From positions 310,001-374,000 of the forward strand of contig NZ_SZPZ01000006.1 in assembly GCF_005233875.1 (NCBI RefSeq): DNA of 64,000 nucleotides, read 5' to 3'. Position 1 is the first letter of the stretch, and each line of letters opens with the position of its first letter. The translations under genes were made by a program, and so were the position numbers. The notes beneath the pieces were generated by a model that was not told where the DNA came from, did not search any database, and saw nothing but the letters and a program-made list of their open reading frames with translations. Below are positions 44,814-53,233 of this stretch, piece after piece. Source of the stretch: Kribbella jiaozuonensis (lineage in GTDB: Bacteria > Actinomycetota > Actinomycetes > Propionibacteriales > Kribbellaceae).

Positions 44814-46370
44814 ATGAGTAAGCCGGAACTCGCGGGACGCAAGGAATGGATCGCGCTCGGCGTGCTCGCGCTGCCGCTGCTGCTGGTCTCGATGGACGTC
44901 TCGGTGCTGTACTTCGCGGTCCCGTTCATCAGCGCGGATCTCGGCGTGTCGGCGACCGAGCAGCTGTGGATCTTCGACATCTACGGGTTCGTTCTGGCCG
45001 GTCTGCTGATCACCATGGGTTCGCTCGGCGACCGGATCGGGCGACGCCGGCTGCTGATCTTCGGTGCGGTCGGCTTCGGGCTCGCCTCGGTCGCGGCGGC
45101 GTACGCGCAGAACCCGGAGCAGCTGATCGCGGCCCGCGCGCTCCTCGGCATCGGCGGGGCGACCCTGATGCCGTCGACCCTGGCGCTGATCCGGAACATG
45201 TTCCACGACCCGAAGCAGCGGTCGAAGGCGATCGCGTTCTGGAGCGCGGTGATGATGGGCGGGATCACCCTCGGTCCGGTGCTCGGCGGGTTCCTGCTGG
45301 AGCACTTCTGGTGGGGCTCGGTGTTCCTGATCAACACCCCGGCGATGATCCTGCTGCTGGTGCTCGCGCCGGTCCTGCTGCCGGAGTTCAAGACCCCTGC
45401 CGGGGGACGGTTCGACTTGCTGGGTTCGGTGTTGTCGCTGGCGGCCGTGCTTCCGGTCATCTGGGGGATCAAGGAGATCGCGGCGAACGGTGCGGCGGTG
45501 CTGCCGGTGGTGGCGATCGTGGCCGGGCTGGTGTTCGGGGTGCTGTTCGTCCAGCGGCAGCGGACCGCGGCGTACCCGATGGTCGATCTGTCGATGTTCC
45601 GGAACCGGGCGTTCAGCGGGTCGTTGGCTGCCAACACAATCGGGACTTTGGCGCTGGTGGGGAACGCGGTGTTCCTGACCCAGTACCTGCAGCTGGTGCA
45701 CGGGCTTTCGCCGCTCAAGGCCGCGTTGTGGTCGCTGGCTCCGTCGGTGCTGGTCGGAGGCGCGGCTCCGTTGGCGACCGCGCTGGCTGGGAAGCTGGAC
45801 CGGGCGTATGTGATCGGTGGAGCGTTCGTGCTCGCGGCTTCCGGGTACGCCGTACTCACCCAGGTGCACGTCGACTCGTCGCTGGCGGTGCCGCTGGCCG
45901 GTGCGGGTCTGCTGGCCGCGGGACTGGTGATGGTGATGACTCTGGTCACCGAGGCTGTCGTCGGTTCGGTCGCCCCGGAGCGGGCCGGCTCGGCGTCCGC
46001 GGTGATGGAGACCTGCTCGGAGTTCGGCGGGGCGCTGGGCATCGCGATCCTGGGTTCGATCGGCACCGCGGCGTACCGCTCAGACCTTCCGTCGTCCCTC
46101 CCCGCCGGTGTCGCCGCCCCCGTCCGCGAGGGCCTCCCGGCCGCCACTGCCGCCGCCACCCACCTCCCCGGTCAGCTCGCCGACACCGTCCTAACCACCG
46201 CCCAACGCGCCTTCACCCACAGCATGAACGTGGTCGCCCTCGTAGGCACCCTCCTCCTCCTGGCCACCGCCGTAACCGCCACCCTCACCCTCCGCGGCAC
46301 CACCCACCCAACCCCCACCCAAACCCCCGACCCCGCCACCGAGGAGCCAGCCCTAACCCCAGCCCTCTAA
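44814..46370 (+). CDS. DHA2 (14-helix) MFS multidrug efflux protein
   Basis: A 518-residue transporter with 14 transmembrane helices. SMDVSVLYFAVPFISADL (motif D-like, with Asp) is in helix 1, GSLGDRIGRRRLL is motif A, and GGITLGPVLGGFLLEHF is motif C of proton antiporters. The tail is Thr/Pro-rich. It is an EmrB/QacA-like pump and probably exports an amphipathic drug or metabolite. GGAGGGG precedes the ATG at 44814; an upstream ATG at 44760 is inside the operator. Control by the divergent TetR gene is very likely. Confidence 0.9.
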   Translation: MSKPELAGRKEWIALGVLALPLLLVSMDVSVLYFAVPFISADLGVSATEQLWIFDIYGFVLAGLLITMGSLGDRIGRRRLLIFGAVGFGLASVAAAYAQNPEQLIAARALLGIGGATLMPSTLALIRNMFHDPKQRSKAIAFWSAVMMGGITLGPVLGGFLLEHFWWGSVFLINTPAMILLLVLAPVLLPEFKTPAGGRFDLLGSVLSLAAVLPVIWGIKEIAANGAAVLPVVAIVAGLVFGVLFVQRQRTAAYPMVDLSMFRNRAFSGSLAANTIGTLALVGNAVFLTQYLQLVHGLSPLKAALWSLAPSVLVGGAAPLATALAGKLDRAYVIGGAFVLAASGYAVLTQVHVDSSLAVPLAGAGLLAAGLVMVMTLVTEAVVGSVAPERAGSASAVMETCSEFGGALGIAILGSIGTAAYRSDLPSSLPAGVAAPVREGLPAATAAATHLPGQLADTVLTTAQRAFTHSMNVVALVGTLLLLATAVTATLTLRGTTHPTPTQTPDPATEEPALTPAL

Positions 46371-46666
46371 CCCACCCCACCCCACCCCACCCAACCGGCG
46401 GCCGGCGTGAACCCTCACCCCGGCCGCCGCCCACGTCAACCACTGCCCCGGCGCGTCAACGACCGCCCCGGCGCGTCAACGACCGCCCCGCGCCTGAGCC
46501 GCCGCTCGGCTTCTGGCCACTCCGCCCGGCCGCGGCTGCGCCGCCCCTCGACTACTCAGCCGCCGCCCCGCGCCCGCCGCCTAGCGCCCGCCGCCGCTCC
46601 GCGCCTGGTCTTCGCCGCCGGGCGCGGCTGTCTCGATCCCCCCGACCCCTCAGCCGCAGGCTGGGG
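46371..46666. other. Non-coding, low-complexity GC-rich gap with short repeats
   Basis: The gap between two convergent MFS genes starts with a CCCAC run (46373-46391). It then has a 20-bp unit tandemly repeated at 46445-46464 and 46465-46484 with a partial third copy. Nothing else in these 296 bases looks like a gene, and overlapping reading frames are Pro/Arg-rich shadows. Confidence 0.6.
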
Positions 46667-48790
46667 TTAGCGGGGTGGGTGGCGGGGGTTGGTTCCGCCG
46701 GGGCGGCGTTTGAAGAGGTTGCCTCGGGTGCGTTCTTCGGTTGGTTCTTCGGCCCAGGGGGACTGGTTCTGGGTGTCGTCGTCCTCGTCGGGCTGGCCGC
46801 TCCACCACCGGCCGGCAGGCGGGTTCGGAGGGCTCGCGGGTTCTGGGCGGCGGTCCGATGGGGGGACTGTTGGTGGCTGATCGCCACGCCATTCGATGGT
46901 CGGTTCTTCGCCGGAGTCCGAGCGACGCGCCCGGTTCGCGCGTTGCTCGGCGACGCTTGTGGTGAGGATCGTCCGCGTGGTGCTCTCCGGGCGCGGCCTG
47001 TCGTGCGACCCGTCATCGTGTCGATCCCCGGACGGCCGCCTCGACTGCGACCCGGTTCGCGGCCCGCCGAGACCGCCCGGACGCAGCGGTCCGTCGGCGG
47101 GGCGAGCCGCCGGGCGCATCCGCAGTACGAGGAAGACCACGACCACCAGCACCCCGGCCAGGAACCCGAACCCGAGCCGCGGGATCAGCGGCAGCACAAT
47201 TCCGCACCCGCCGCCGATCACCCAGGCCAGCTGCAGCACGGTCTCCGAGCGCGCGAACACCGACGTACGCACGGACTCCGGCACGTCCCGCTGGATCATC
47301 GCGTCCAGCGACAGCTTCCCGAGCGAACTGCACAACCCCGCCACCAGCCCGAGCGCGATCAGGATCGGCAGCCCGTACAGAACGGCCACCGCGACCGCGA
47401 CGATCGCGTCCGCGAGCAGCACCGCCAGCACGACCGCTTCCGGTTTACGTGCCTTGAGCAACGATCCGAGGACGGTGCCGAGACTGTTCCCGATCCCGGC
47501 CGCCGCGATCACCGCACCGGCCGCGACCGCGCCCTTCACTCCGCTGATCGGCTGGTCCCGCAACAGGAACGCCAGATACATCGTCAGGAACCCGGACACG
47601 AACCGCAGCCCGAGATTGCACCGGATCCCGCGCGACACCGCGGCCGTGATCGCCCGCCGCCGCGCATCGCGTCCCGCCGTACCCGTGACTTCTTCATCCG
47701 CGGGGGAGTCGACCGCGCTCGGCAGCCGGATCGCGAGGATCAGCCCGACGATGTACACCAGCGCCGCCCACCGCAGCGACCACTCCGGCCCGATCGCGGC
47801 GAACGCAGCGGCGATCCCGGCGCCGATGGTCGCACCGGCGACACCGGCCAGCGAGATGCGCGAGTTGGCCGTGACGAGCGTGATCTGCTTCGGGAGCAGG
47901 CGCGGTACGGCGGAGGCGCGCGTGACGCCGTACGCCTTGGATGCGACGAGGCAGCCGAGGGCGGCCGGATACAGCCAGGCGGATCCGTGGCCGGAGATCG
48001 AGGACGCGAGACTCCAGACCAGGAACGCACGTACGCCGAGTGTCGCGCCGATCGCCCAGCGCCGACCGTGCCTGAACCGGTCGAGCATCGGGCCGATCAG
48101 CGGCGCCATCAACGCGAACGGAGCCATCGTCAGCAGCAGGAACAACGCCACCCGGTCGCGCGCCTGGTCGCTCGGCACGGTGAAGAACACAGTCCCGGCG
48201 AGCGACACCGCGAACGCCGTATCGCCGGCCGCGTTGACCGCGCCCAGTTCAATCAGCCGCGAAAGTCCTGACTCACCGGCGCCTTGAGCGCCCGTCAGAC
48301 CGCGGATCCGTCGGCCGGTCGCACGACCGACCTTCCCGCTGACCTCGGCCGCCTTCTTCGACGCCGACGCGACGCCCTCGGCACCGACCTTGGAGGCATG
48401 CCCGACCTTCTTGCTCGCAGACCCCACCCGCCCCCGAGCATCACTGAACCGATCACCCGCCGACTTCCCAGCCTCGCCGCCAGTCTCGCCGCCAGGCGCA
48501 CCCGAGCGTGCTCCGCCGTTGGTCGGCCCCGGACGTGCGCCGCCGGGCGCGCCGGGGCGTGGTCCGCCGCTCGTCGCCCCGGGGCGCTCTGCTCCGCCGG
48601 ACCGGCCGGCTTCCCCCGTGTCGCCCCCCATGCCACCACCCGCCCGCTTGTCCGCAGCCGCTCGGTTCGATGCGCGTCCGTCCCTATTCTCCTCCCGGCC
48701 TCGGTCCGTGTCGCCGCGCGACCGGCCGGCGGCGTCGCCGTCGCGCCTGCCGCGTCCGGCGTTCGGGTCGTCGGAGTCGGGGGGATGCAT
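46667..48790 (-). CDS. Large MFS transporter with long disordered N- and C-terminal tails
   Basis: A 707-residue protein, about 250 residues longer than ordinary MFS proteins. Residues 1-165 are Gly/Arg/Asp-rich and low complexity, ending with Lys/Ala repeats (KKVGHASKVG and KKAAEVSGKVG). Residues 175-560 hold about 11-12 helices (LIGPMLDRFRHGRRWAIG is a motif-A-like loop). The last 140 residues are Arg/Pro/Asp-rich and disordered. It appears to match the conserved membrane protein encoded next to DUF2530/DUF3027 genes in mycobacteria. No substrate is suggested. The exact start is uncertain within the low-complexity N terminus. Confidence 0.75.
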   Translation of the reverse strand: MHPPDSDDPNAGRGRRDGDAAGRSRGDTDRGREENRDGRASNRAAADKRAGGGMGGDTGEAGRSGGAERPGATSGGPRPGAPGGARPGPTNGGARSGAPGGETGGEAGKSAGDRFSDARGRVGSASKKVGHASKVGAEGVASASKKAAEVSGKVGRATGRRIRGLTGAQGAGESGLSRLIELGAVNAAGDTAFAVSLAGTVFFTVPSDQARDRVALFLLLTMAPFALMAPLIGPMLDRFRHGRRWAIGATLGVRAFLVWSLASSISGHGSAWLYPAALGCLVASKAYGVTRASAVPRLLPKQITLVTANSRISLAGVAGATIGAGIAAAFAAIGPEWSLRWAALVYIVGLILAIRLPSAVDSPADEEVTGTAGRDARRRAITAAVSRGIRCNLGLRFVSGFLTMYLAFLLRDQPISGVKGAVAAGAVIAAAGIGNSLGTVLGSLLKARKPEAVVLAVLLADAIVAVAVAVLYGLPILIALGLVAGLCSSLGKLSLDAMIQRDVPESVRTSVFARSETVLQLAWVIGGGCGIVLPLIPRLGFGFLAGVLVVVVFLVLRMRPAARPADGPLRPGGLGGPRTGSQSRRPSGDRHDDGSHDRPRPESTTRTILTTSVAEQRANRARRSDSGEEPTIEWRGDQPPTVPPSDRRPEPASPPNPPAGRWWSGQPDEDDDTQNQSPWAEEPTEERTRGNLFKRRPGGTNPRHPPR

Positions 48791-48872
48791 GGAACCATCC
48801 TGCCTCGCACCGGGGACAGAGCGCAGTCACCGCGCGTGCGAGCGGCCCGGATGCGGTTCGGCGACGGCGGTT

Positions 48873-48986
48873 CGGCGTACGGGGACAGGCAGGGCCGGCG
48901 TACGGGGACAGGCAGGGCCGGCGTACGGCGGCAGGCAGGTCCGGCGTGCTGCGACGGGCGGTTCGGCGTACTGGGAGCGGCGTGCG
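48873..48986. repeat. 23-bp tandem minisatellite, about five degenerate copies
   Basis: Units begin at 48873, 48896, 48919, 48942 and about 48964. The first two are identical over 23 bp (starting CGGCGTACGGGGACAGGCAG), the third has a few changes, and the last two are more worn and about 22-23 bp. They fill the space between the large MFS gene and the divergent DUF3027 gene, where a promoter is expected. Confidence 0.8.
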
Positions 48987-48999
48987 AGAATGGGCGATT

Positions 49000-49821
49000 G
49001 TGACTCCCGTCAGAACTCCGGAACCGGTCCGTGCCAAGCCCGACGCCGTCTGCGTCGCGGCGGTCGAACCGGCCCGTGAGGCTGCGATCGCCGAGGCCGG
49101 CGCCGCGCAGGTCGGTGAGCACCTCGGTCATCTGGTCGAGGGTGAGCGCCTCGTCACGCACTACTTCGCGTCCACGCATCCCGGGTACCGCGGGTGGCGC
49201 TGGGCGGTCACCGTCACGCGCGCCTCCCGCGCCAAGACCGTCACGATCAACGAGGTCGTGATGCTGCCGGGAGACGTCGCGATCGTCGCGCCTGAGTGGG
49301 TCCCGTGGTCGGATCGGGTGCAGCCCGGGGATCTTCGTCCCGGCGACCTTTTCCCGACCGCTCCCGAGGACCCGCGCCTCGAGCCGGGGTTCACCGACAC
49401 CGCGGACGCTCCTGAGGACGTTCTCACGGTGGTCGAGGAGCTCGGTCTCGGTCGCGAGCGGGTGCTGTCGCCGTTCGGGCGGGAGGAGGCGGCCGAGCGT
49501 TGGTACGCCGGTGACTTCGGGCCGACGTCGCCGATCGCGCAGGCCGTTCCGTACAAGTGCCACTCCTGCGGCTACTGGATCCGCCTCGCCGACAGCCTCG
49601 GCCAGGCGTTCGGGGTATGTGCCAACGAGATGGCTCCGGGCGAGGCCCGCGTCGTCGCGTACGACTACGGCTGCGGCGCGCACTCTGACGCCACCATCGA
49701 CATCCCCGAACCCCCCACCCCCGACCACGCGTTCGACACCACCGGCTACGACAACCTCGAACTCACCGAGCCCGAGGTCGCCGTAACCCCCCGAGCCGCC
49801 GAAGAACTCGCCGAAGACTAA
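49000..49821 (+). CDS. DUF3027 family protein
   Basis: A 273-residue protein, conserved in actinobacteria. HYFASTHPGYRGWRWAVTVTR near residue 45 opens the DUF3027 core, VMLPGDVAIVAPEWVPWSDRV follows and EEAAERWYAGDFGPTSPIAQ is the second block. The C-terminal half has YKCHSCGYWIRL, FGVCANEM and YDYGCGAHSD, a CxxC/Cys/Cys set that looks zinc-binding. Function is unknown. The start could be GTG 49000 or GTG 48982; the first leaves the domain intact and is outside the minisatellite. Confidence 0.82.
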   Translation: MTPVRTPEPVRAKPDAVCVAAVEPAREAAIAEAGAAQVGEHLGHLVEGERLVTHYFASTHPGYRGWRWAVTVTRASRAKTVTINEVVMLPGDVAIVAPEWVPWSDRVQPGDLRPGDLFPTAPEDPRLEPGFTDTADAPEDVLTVVEELGLGRERVLSPFGREEAAERWYAGDFGPTSPIAQAVPYKCHSCGYWIRLADSLGQAFGVCANEMAPGEARVVAYDYGCGAHSDATIDIPEPPTPDHAFDTTGYDNLELTEPEVAVTPRAAEELAED

Positions 49822-49828
49822 CGGCAAA

Positions 49829-50221
49829 GGACACGGCCTAACGGCCGCGACAGTTCTCTTTTAGCCGCCTTCGGCGGGGCTGGTCACGCGTTCGAGCGGG
49901 AAAGTCGCCGCCATGCAACTGCGGCGGAGCCTGCTGGCCGCGTTCGCCGGCGTACGACCGGAATCGGACACGACCTAACGGCCGCGACAGTTCTTGTTGC
50001 CGCCTTCGGCGGGAGTTGGTCCCGCGCTCGAGCGTAGGGGTTGGCCGCCAAGCAGCTGCGATGGGGGCTGCTGGTCGGGTGCGCCGGCGTGTGCGCTGGA
50101 TCGGGCACGGGCTAACGACCGCGGCTGGGGTGGGGTCTGGTGGACGCGTTTGCTGGCGGGTGAGGCCAGTCGGGCACGGCCTAGCGGCTGCGACGCCTTC
50201 GGTGGGGTTGGGGAATCGCGG
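49829..50221. repeat. Degenerate 137-bp tandem repeat (four units: 137, 137, 69 and about 50 bp)
   Basis: Unit 1 runs 49829-49965 and unit 2 runs 49966-50102, both exactly 137 bp and recognisably the same sequence. Unit 3 (50103-50171) keeps only the two ends and lacks 68 bp. Unit 4 starts at 50172 and keeps the first 20-30 bases. Each unit opens with a GGACACGGCCTAACGGCCGC-like stretch. Units 1 and 2 have hairpins CCGCC-TTC-GGCGG at 49865-49877 and 50000-50012. 137 is not a multiple of three, so this is not a repeated protein. No ORF in it looks genuine. Confidence 0.8.
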
Positions 50222-51124
50222 TCAGCGGGGGCTGCGGGCTATTTGGAGTAACGTCTCGGCGGCTGGTGGTAGGGGGCGGGTTTTTGGCCAGATGGCTCGG
50301 AGTTTGCGGTGGAGGTCGGCTCCGGCTAGGCGGATCTCGACTAGGTGGCCGAGGGCCAGGTCGTCTTCGACTGTGGCGGCGCTCAGGACGGCGGGGCCGA
50401 TGCTTGCGGCGGCTGCGCTGCGGACGGCGGCGTTGACGTCGAGGACCATCAGGGGGTCTACCGGTTGGAGGCCGGCGCGGGTGAAGACCCGCTCCAGGGT
50501 CTCCCGGGTCCCGGAGCCTGGCTCGCGCACGATGAGTGGGGTGGCCGCGAGTTCGGCGAGTTGTACCGGCTGGCGACGTCGTGCCCAGGGATGTGCACGG
50601 GTGACTACGACGACGAGCCGGTCGGTGGCGACTGTCCGTGAGCTGAGTCCGTGCGGCACCGCGGGTCCCTCGACGAACCCGATGCTGATCTCGTGGCGTG
50701 ACGCCAGCGCGGCGACCTGCTCGGAGTTGGTCACCTTCAGGCTGAGCTGTACGCCGGGCGACTGCCGCTGGAGCTCGGCGACCCAGCCCGGCAGGAAGCT
50801 CTCGGCCAGCGTCATGCTGGTCGCCACTCGCAGGTCACGCCCGCGCTCGGCACGAAGAGCCGCCGCACCGGCCAGCAGGTTCGCGGCCTCGGCAAGTACC
50901 TGTTCGGACCAGTGACACACGGCCTTGCCTTCGGTGGTCAAAGCCGAGCCACGAGTGTCACGCTCGGCAAGTTGTAGCCCGAGCCGGCGTTCCAGCATGC
51001 CCAGACGTTTGCTGGCGGCAGGCTGGCTGATCCGCATCCGCTCCGCGGCCTGGCCGAGGCTGCCGAGCTCGGCGACCAGTGTCAGCAGCCGCAGGCTGTC
51101 GAGGTCCAGCGAGGTTTCGCTCAT
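50222..51124 (-). CDS. LysR-family transcriptional regulator
   Basis: A 300-residue LysR regulator. The HTH reads LRLLTLVAELGSLGQAAERM then RISQPAASKRLGMLERRLGL. The effector domain has LRVATSMTLAESFLPGWV and IVREPGSGTRETLERVF, a pattern like CysB/YwfM relatives. ATG at 51124 was chosen over the one two codons upstream because it lies at the edge of the palindrome. It is divergent from the DUF4331 gene, which it may control. Immediately downstream lie the 137-bp repeats. Confidence 0.87.
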   Translation of the reverse strand: MSETSLDLDSLRLLTLVAELGSLGQAAERMRISQPAASKRLGMLERRLGLQLAERDTRGSALTTEGKAVCHWSEQVLAEAANLLAGAAALRAERGRDLRVATSMTLAESFLPGWVAELQRQSPGVQLSLKVTNSEQVAALASRHEISIGFVEGPAVPHGLSSRTVATDRLVVVVTRAHPWARRRQPVQLAELAATPLIVREPGSGTRETLERVFTRAGLQPVDPLMVLDVNAAVRSAAAASIGPAVLSAATVEDDLALGHLVEIRLAGADLHRKLRAIWPKTRPLPPAAETLLQIARSPR

Positions 51125-51138
51125 AACCATTCATTATG
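51122..51138. promoter_or_regulatory. Inverted repeat, candidate LysR box
   Basis: CATAA (51122-51126) and TTATG (51134-51138) are perfect arms seven bases apart, fitting a T-N11-A LysR site. The site overlaps the LysR start codon and lies about 100 bp before the DUF4331 start. Confidence 0.5.
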
Positions 51139-51233
51139 AGGAGTTACTGCATTGGCGGGTACTCCCGTTCGCCGCACCCGGTGATGCTCGGTGGCAAGGC
51201 CGACAACGGTCACCGAACGAAGGGAAGCGGACC

Positions 51234-52256
51234 ATGTCGCACCACCTCGACACACCACTCGCCAGGCAGAACGGACAGCTCTACATCGACGACCTCTACG
51301 TCTTCTCCGGGGACGACAGCACGGTGTTCGTCATGGACGTCAACTCCACGATCACCGGGGACGACGTCCAGCCGGGGTTCCACCACGAGGCCCGCTACGA
51401 ATTCAAGGTGCACGTCGACGACGCGGAGTACGAGTCGCTCACCTACCGGATCTCCTTCGGCGAACACGATGCGGCCGGCCGGCAGCCCCTCGCCGTACAC
51501 GTGCTGACCGGCGACGACGCCCGGGAGGACAGCGTCGACGGAGAGCTCGTCCTCGAGGGGAGGACCGGCGAGCAGGCCGAGGGTGCGGGGCTGCGGGTGT
51601 GGGCCGGCCGGATCCACGACTCGTTCTACATCGACCTGTCGCTGCTCTCCCGGGTCAACGCCGCCGTACACGACGGTACGGCGGTTGCCCTGTCCGGATG
51701 GCGGCCCGAGGAGGCGCGCAACAGCTTCGCGGGTACCACTGTCGAGTCGATCGTCCTGGAGATCTCACACCAGCACCCGGTGCTTACGCCGGGTACGCGG
51801 ACCGGTGTGTGGTGCACCACGAAGCTGGCGACCGATGCCGGCGGCTGGCGGCAGATCAACCGGGCCGGCAATCCGATGATGTGGCCGATCTTCTGGCCGG
51901 ACGACACCCGCTTCACGTACCCGGCCAACACCCGCCACCCGTCGCAGGACTTCACTGCCGACGGCAAGAACCTGGCGGACAGGGTCGCCGCGGTGGTCGC
52001 GGCCGGAGGCGCCGCGGGCGACTCGCACGGCTACGGTGAGACGGTCGCCCGCCAACTGCTGCCCGACGTTCTCCCGTACGTCGTCGGCACGCCGGCGAGC
52101 TTCGGATTCGCGACCCGCAACGGGCGCGGTCTCGCCGACAACGCCCCGGAGCTCATGCTCTCGATGGTTGCCGGCACCGCCGTACCGTCTGGCCTGGACC
52201 CGTCGGCCAACGAAAACCTGCGCCGACCGGCCTTCCCGTACGTCGACCCCGCCTGA
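51234..52256 (+). CDS. DUF4331 family protein
   Basis: A 340-residue protein. It starts MSHHLDTPLARQNGQLYIDDLYVF, where SHHLDTP and the IDDLYVF stretch match the DUF4331 opening (SSHxxxP...DxxDxYxF). VFVMDVNSTITG follows, then a beta-rich central region and GYGETVARQLLPDVLPYVVG near the end. DUF4331 proteins are thought to be secreted in some species, but no signal peptide is visible here. AGGGAAG precedes the ATG at 51234. Divergent LysR suggests substrate- or stress-dependent expression. Function unknown. Confidence 0.78.
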   Translation: MSHHLDTPLARQNGQLYIDDLYVFSGDDSTVFVMDVNSTITGDDVQPGFHHEARYEFKVHVDDAEYESLTYRISFGEHDAAGRQPLAVHVLTGDDAREDSVDGELVLEGRTGEQAEGAGLRVWAGRIHDSFYIDLSLLSRVNAAVHDGTAVALSGWRPEEARNSFAGTTVESIVLEISHQHPVLTPGTRTGVWCTTKLATDAGGWRQINRAGNPMMWPIFWPDDTRFTYPANTRHPSQDFTADGKNLADRVAAVVAAGGAAGDSHGYGETVARQLLPDVLPYVVGTPASFGFATRNGRGLADNAPELMLSMVAGTAVPSGLDPSANENLRRPAFPYVDPA

Positions 52257-52286
52257 CTCCCCGCGGCAACAGGAACTGGCTGGGTG

Positions 52287-52826
52287 TCAGGTTGTAGTGA
52301 ACCTGAGGTCTGAGATGTCGGACAGGTTGATGCCGTAGCGGGCGTACACCTTGGTGGTGTTCTCGCCGGTGAGGTCGTGTTCGGGGTAGCCGAGGGTCGC
52401 GGCGACTTCTACGACGTGTTCGCGAGAGTGGCTCTCGATCTCGAGGTACGGCGGGATGTGGGGCCAGTGGTCCAGCTCGAGCTGGGCGCCGTACAGCTCG
52501 AAGCTGGTGCGGCGGTTCTCCTGGTAGGACTTGGGTGCGAAGCCGATCCGGCGGAGCAGTTCGGCCGTGGTCTCGAACGAGTTGACCGCGACCTCGGTCT
52601 CCGTCGTACCGTCGATCCCGTCGTGGGCGATCTCCTTTACGGTGAGCGTCACCTCGGTCCCGCTGTCCCGCAGCCGGATCCAGCGTGACTCGTCGCCCAC
52701 GGCAACGTCGTACACCAACCGCCGCATCACCCGGTCCGCGACCCGACGCCCACCCAGCCCGAGGATCTTCTCCGCGACGAGCGCCGGATCAACGTCCAGC
52801 ACCTTCGCCTCATACTCGACGGGCAA
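52287..52826 (-). CDS. CYTH-domain phosphohydrolase / class IV adenylate cyclase-like
   Basis: A 179-residue protein of the triphosphate-tunnel family. EYEAKV near residue 4 is the ExExK motif. WIRLRD, VTLTVKEI, TETEVAV and YLEIESHS continue the alternating acidic and basic strands that line the tunnel. CyaB-type adenylate cyclases and thiamine- or inorganic-triphosphatases share these residues, so the exact reaction is uncertain. The start is a TTG at 52826, set by GGAGGAG upstream and by the ExExK position. It is downstream of the DUF2530 gene on the same strand. Confidence 0.85.
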   Translation of the reverse strand: MPVEYEAKVLDVDPALVAEKILGLGGRRVADRVMRRLVYDVAVGDESRWIRLRDSGTEVTLTVKEIAHDGIDGTTETEVAVNSFETTAELLRRIGFAPKSYQENRRTSFELYGAQLELDHWPHIPPYLEIESHSREHVVEVAATLGYPEHDLTGENTTKVYARYGINLSDISDLRFTTT

Positions 52827-52848
52827 CCCGACTCTCCTCCGGTACGGC

Positions 52849-53160
52849 TCAGTCCTCCGTTGCCGGGCGGTGGCCGGCTTGGATGGCGGTCCAGCGGCGT
52901 TTGCAGTACCAGAGGCCGATCAGGCCCAGGCCGAAGCCGGCGACGGGGACCCAGAGCCACCAGCCGAGGCCGTTGTCCTTCAGGCGGTCGCGGAAGATCA
53001 GCAGCACGACGAAGGCGACCGCCCACAGGGCGATGCCGGTGATGACGCTGGGGATGCCGGACAGGTCCAGCGGTTTGACCTCGGCGTGCACCAGCTCCCC
53101 GCGGGCCAACTGGCTCGTCGGGTCGGTGCGCTTCTTCGGTCCGTCCTGCTCCTCGCTCAC
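52849..53160 (-). CDS. DUF2530 membrane protein
   Basis: A 103-residue protein. After a charged N terminus it carries VKPLDLSGIPSVITGIALWAVAFVVLL (first helix, quoted in part as SGIPSVITGIALWAV) and LGWWLWVPVAGFGLGLIGLWYC as a second helix, with a short basic tail. That layout is the DUF2530 family, found in actinobacteria next to MarR and DUF3027 genes. Function is unknown. GTG start at 53160 with the CYTH gene following. Confidence 0.85.
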   Translation of the reverse strand: MSEEQDGPKKRTDPTSQLARGELVHAEVKPLDLSGIPSVITGIALWAVAFVVLLIFRDRLKDNGLGWWLWVPVAGFGLGLIGLWYCKRRWTAIQAGHRPATED

Positions 53161-53233
53161 ACCCTCACTCTAACCCGCAACGGATTGGTGTAAGTGCTCG
53201 CAACTGGCCGGTAGGACCTGGCACGATGCGGGC

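Noticed and set aside
44846..48271. Very long plus-strand open frame of over 1,100 codons
   Set aside because: It overlaps the DHA2 gene in another frame and the large MFS gene on the other strand. Its composition is Arg/Gly/Pro-rich with no motif, as expected for a GC-rich shadow frame.
48873..50221. Repeats as a CRISPR array
   Set aside because: The 23-bp units have no spacers between them, and the 137-bp units are contiguous, longer than CRISPR repeats and lack adjacent cas genes.
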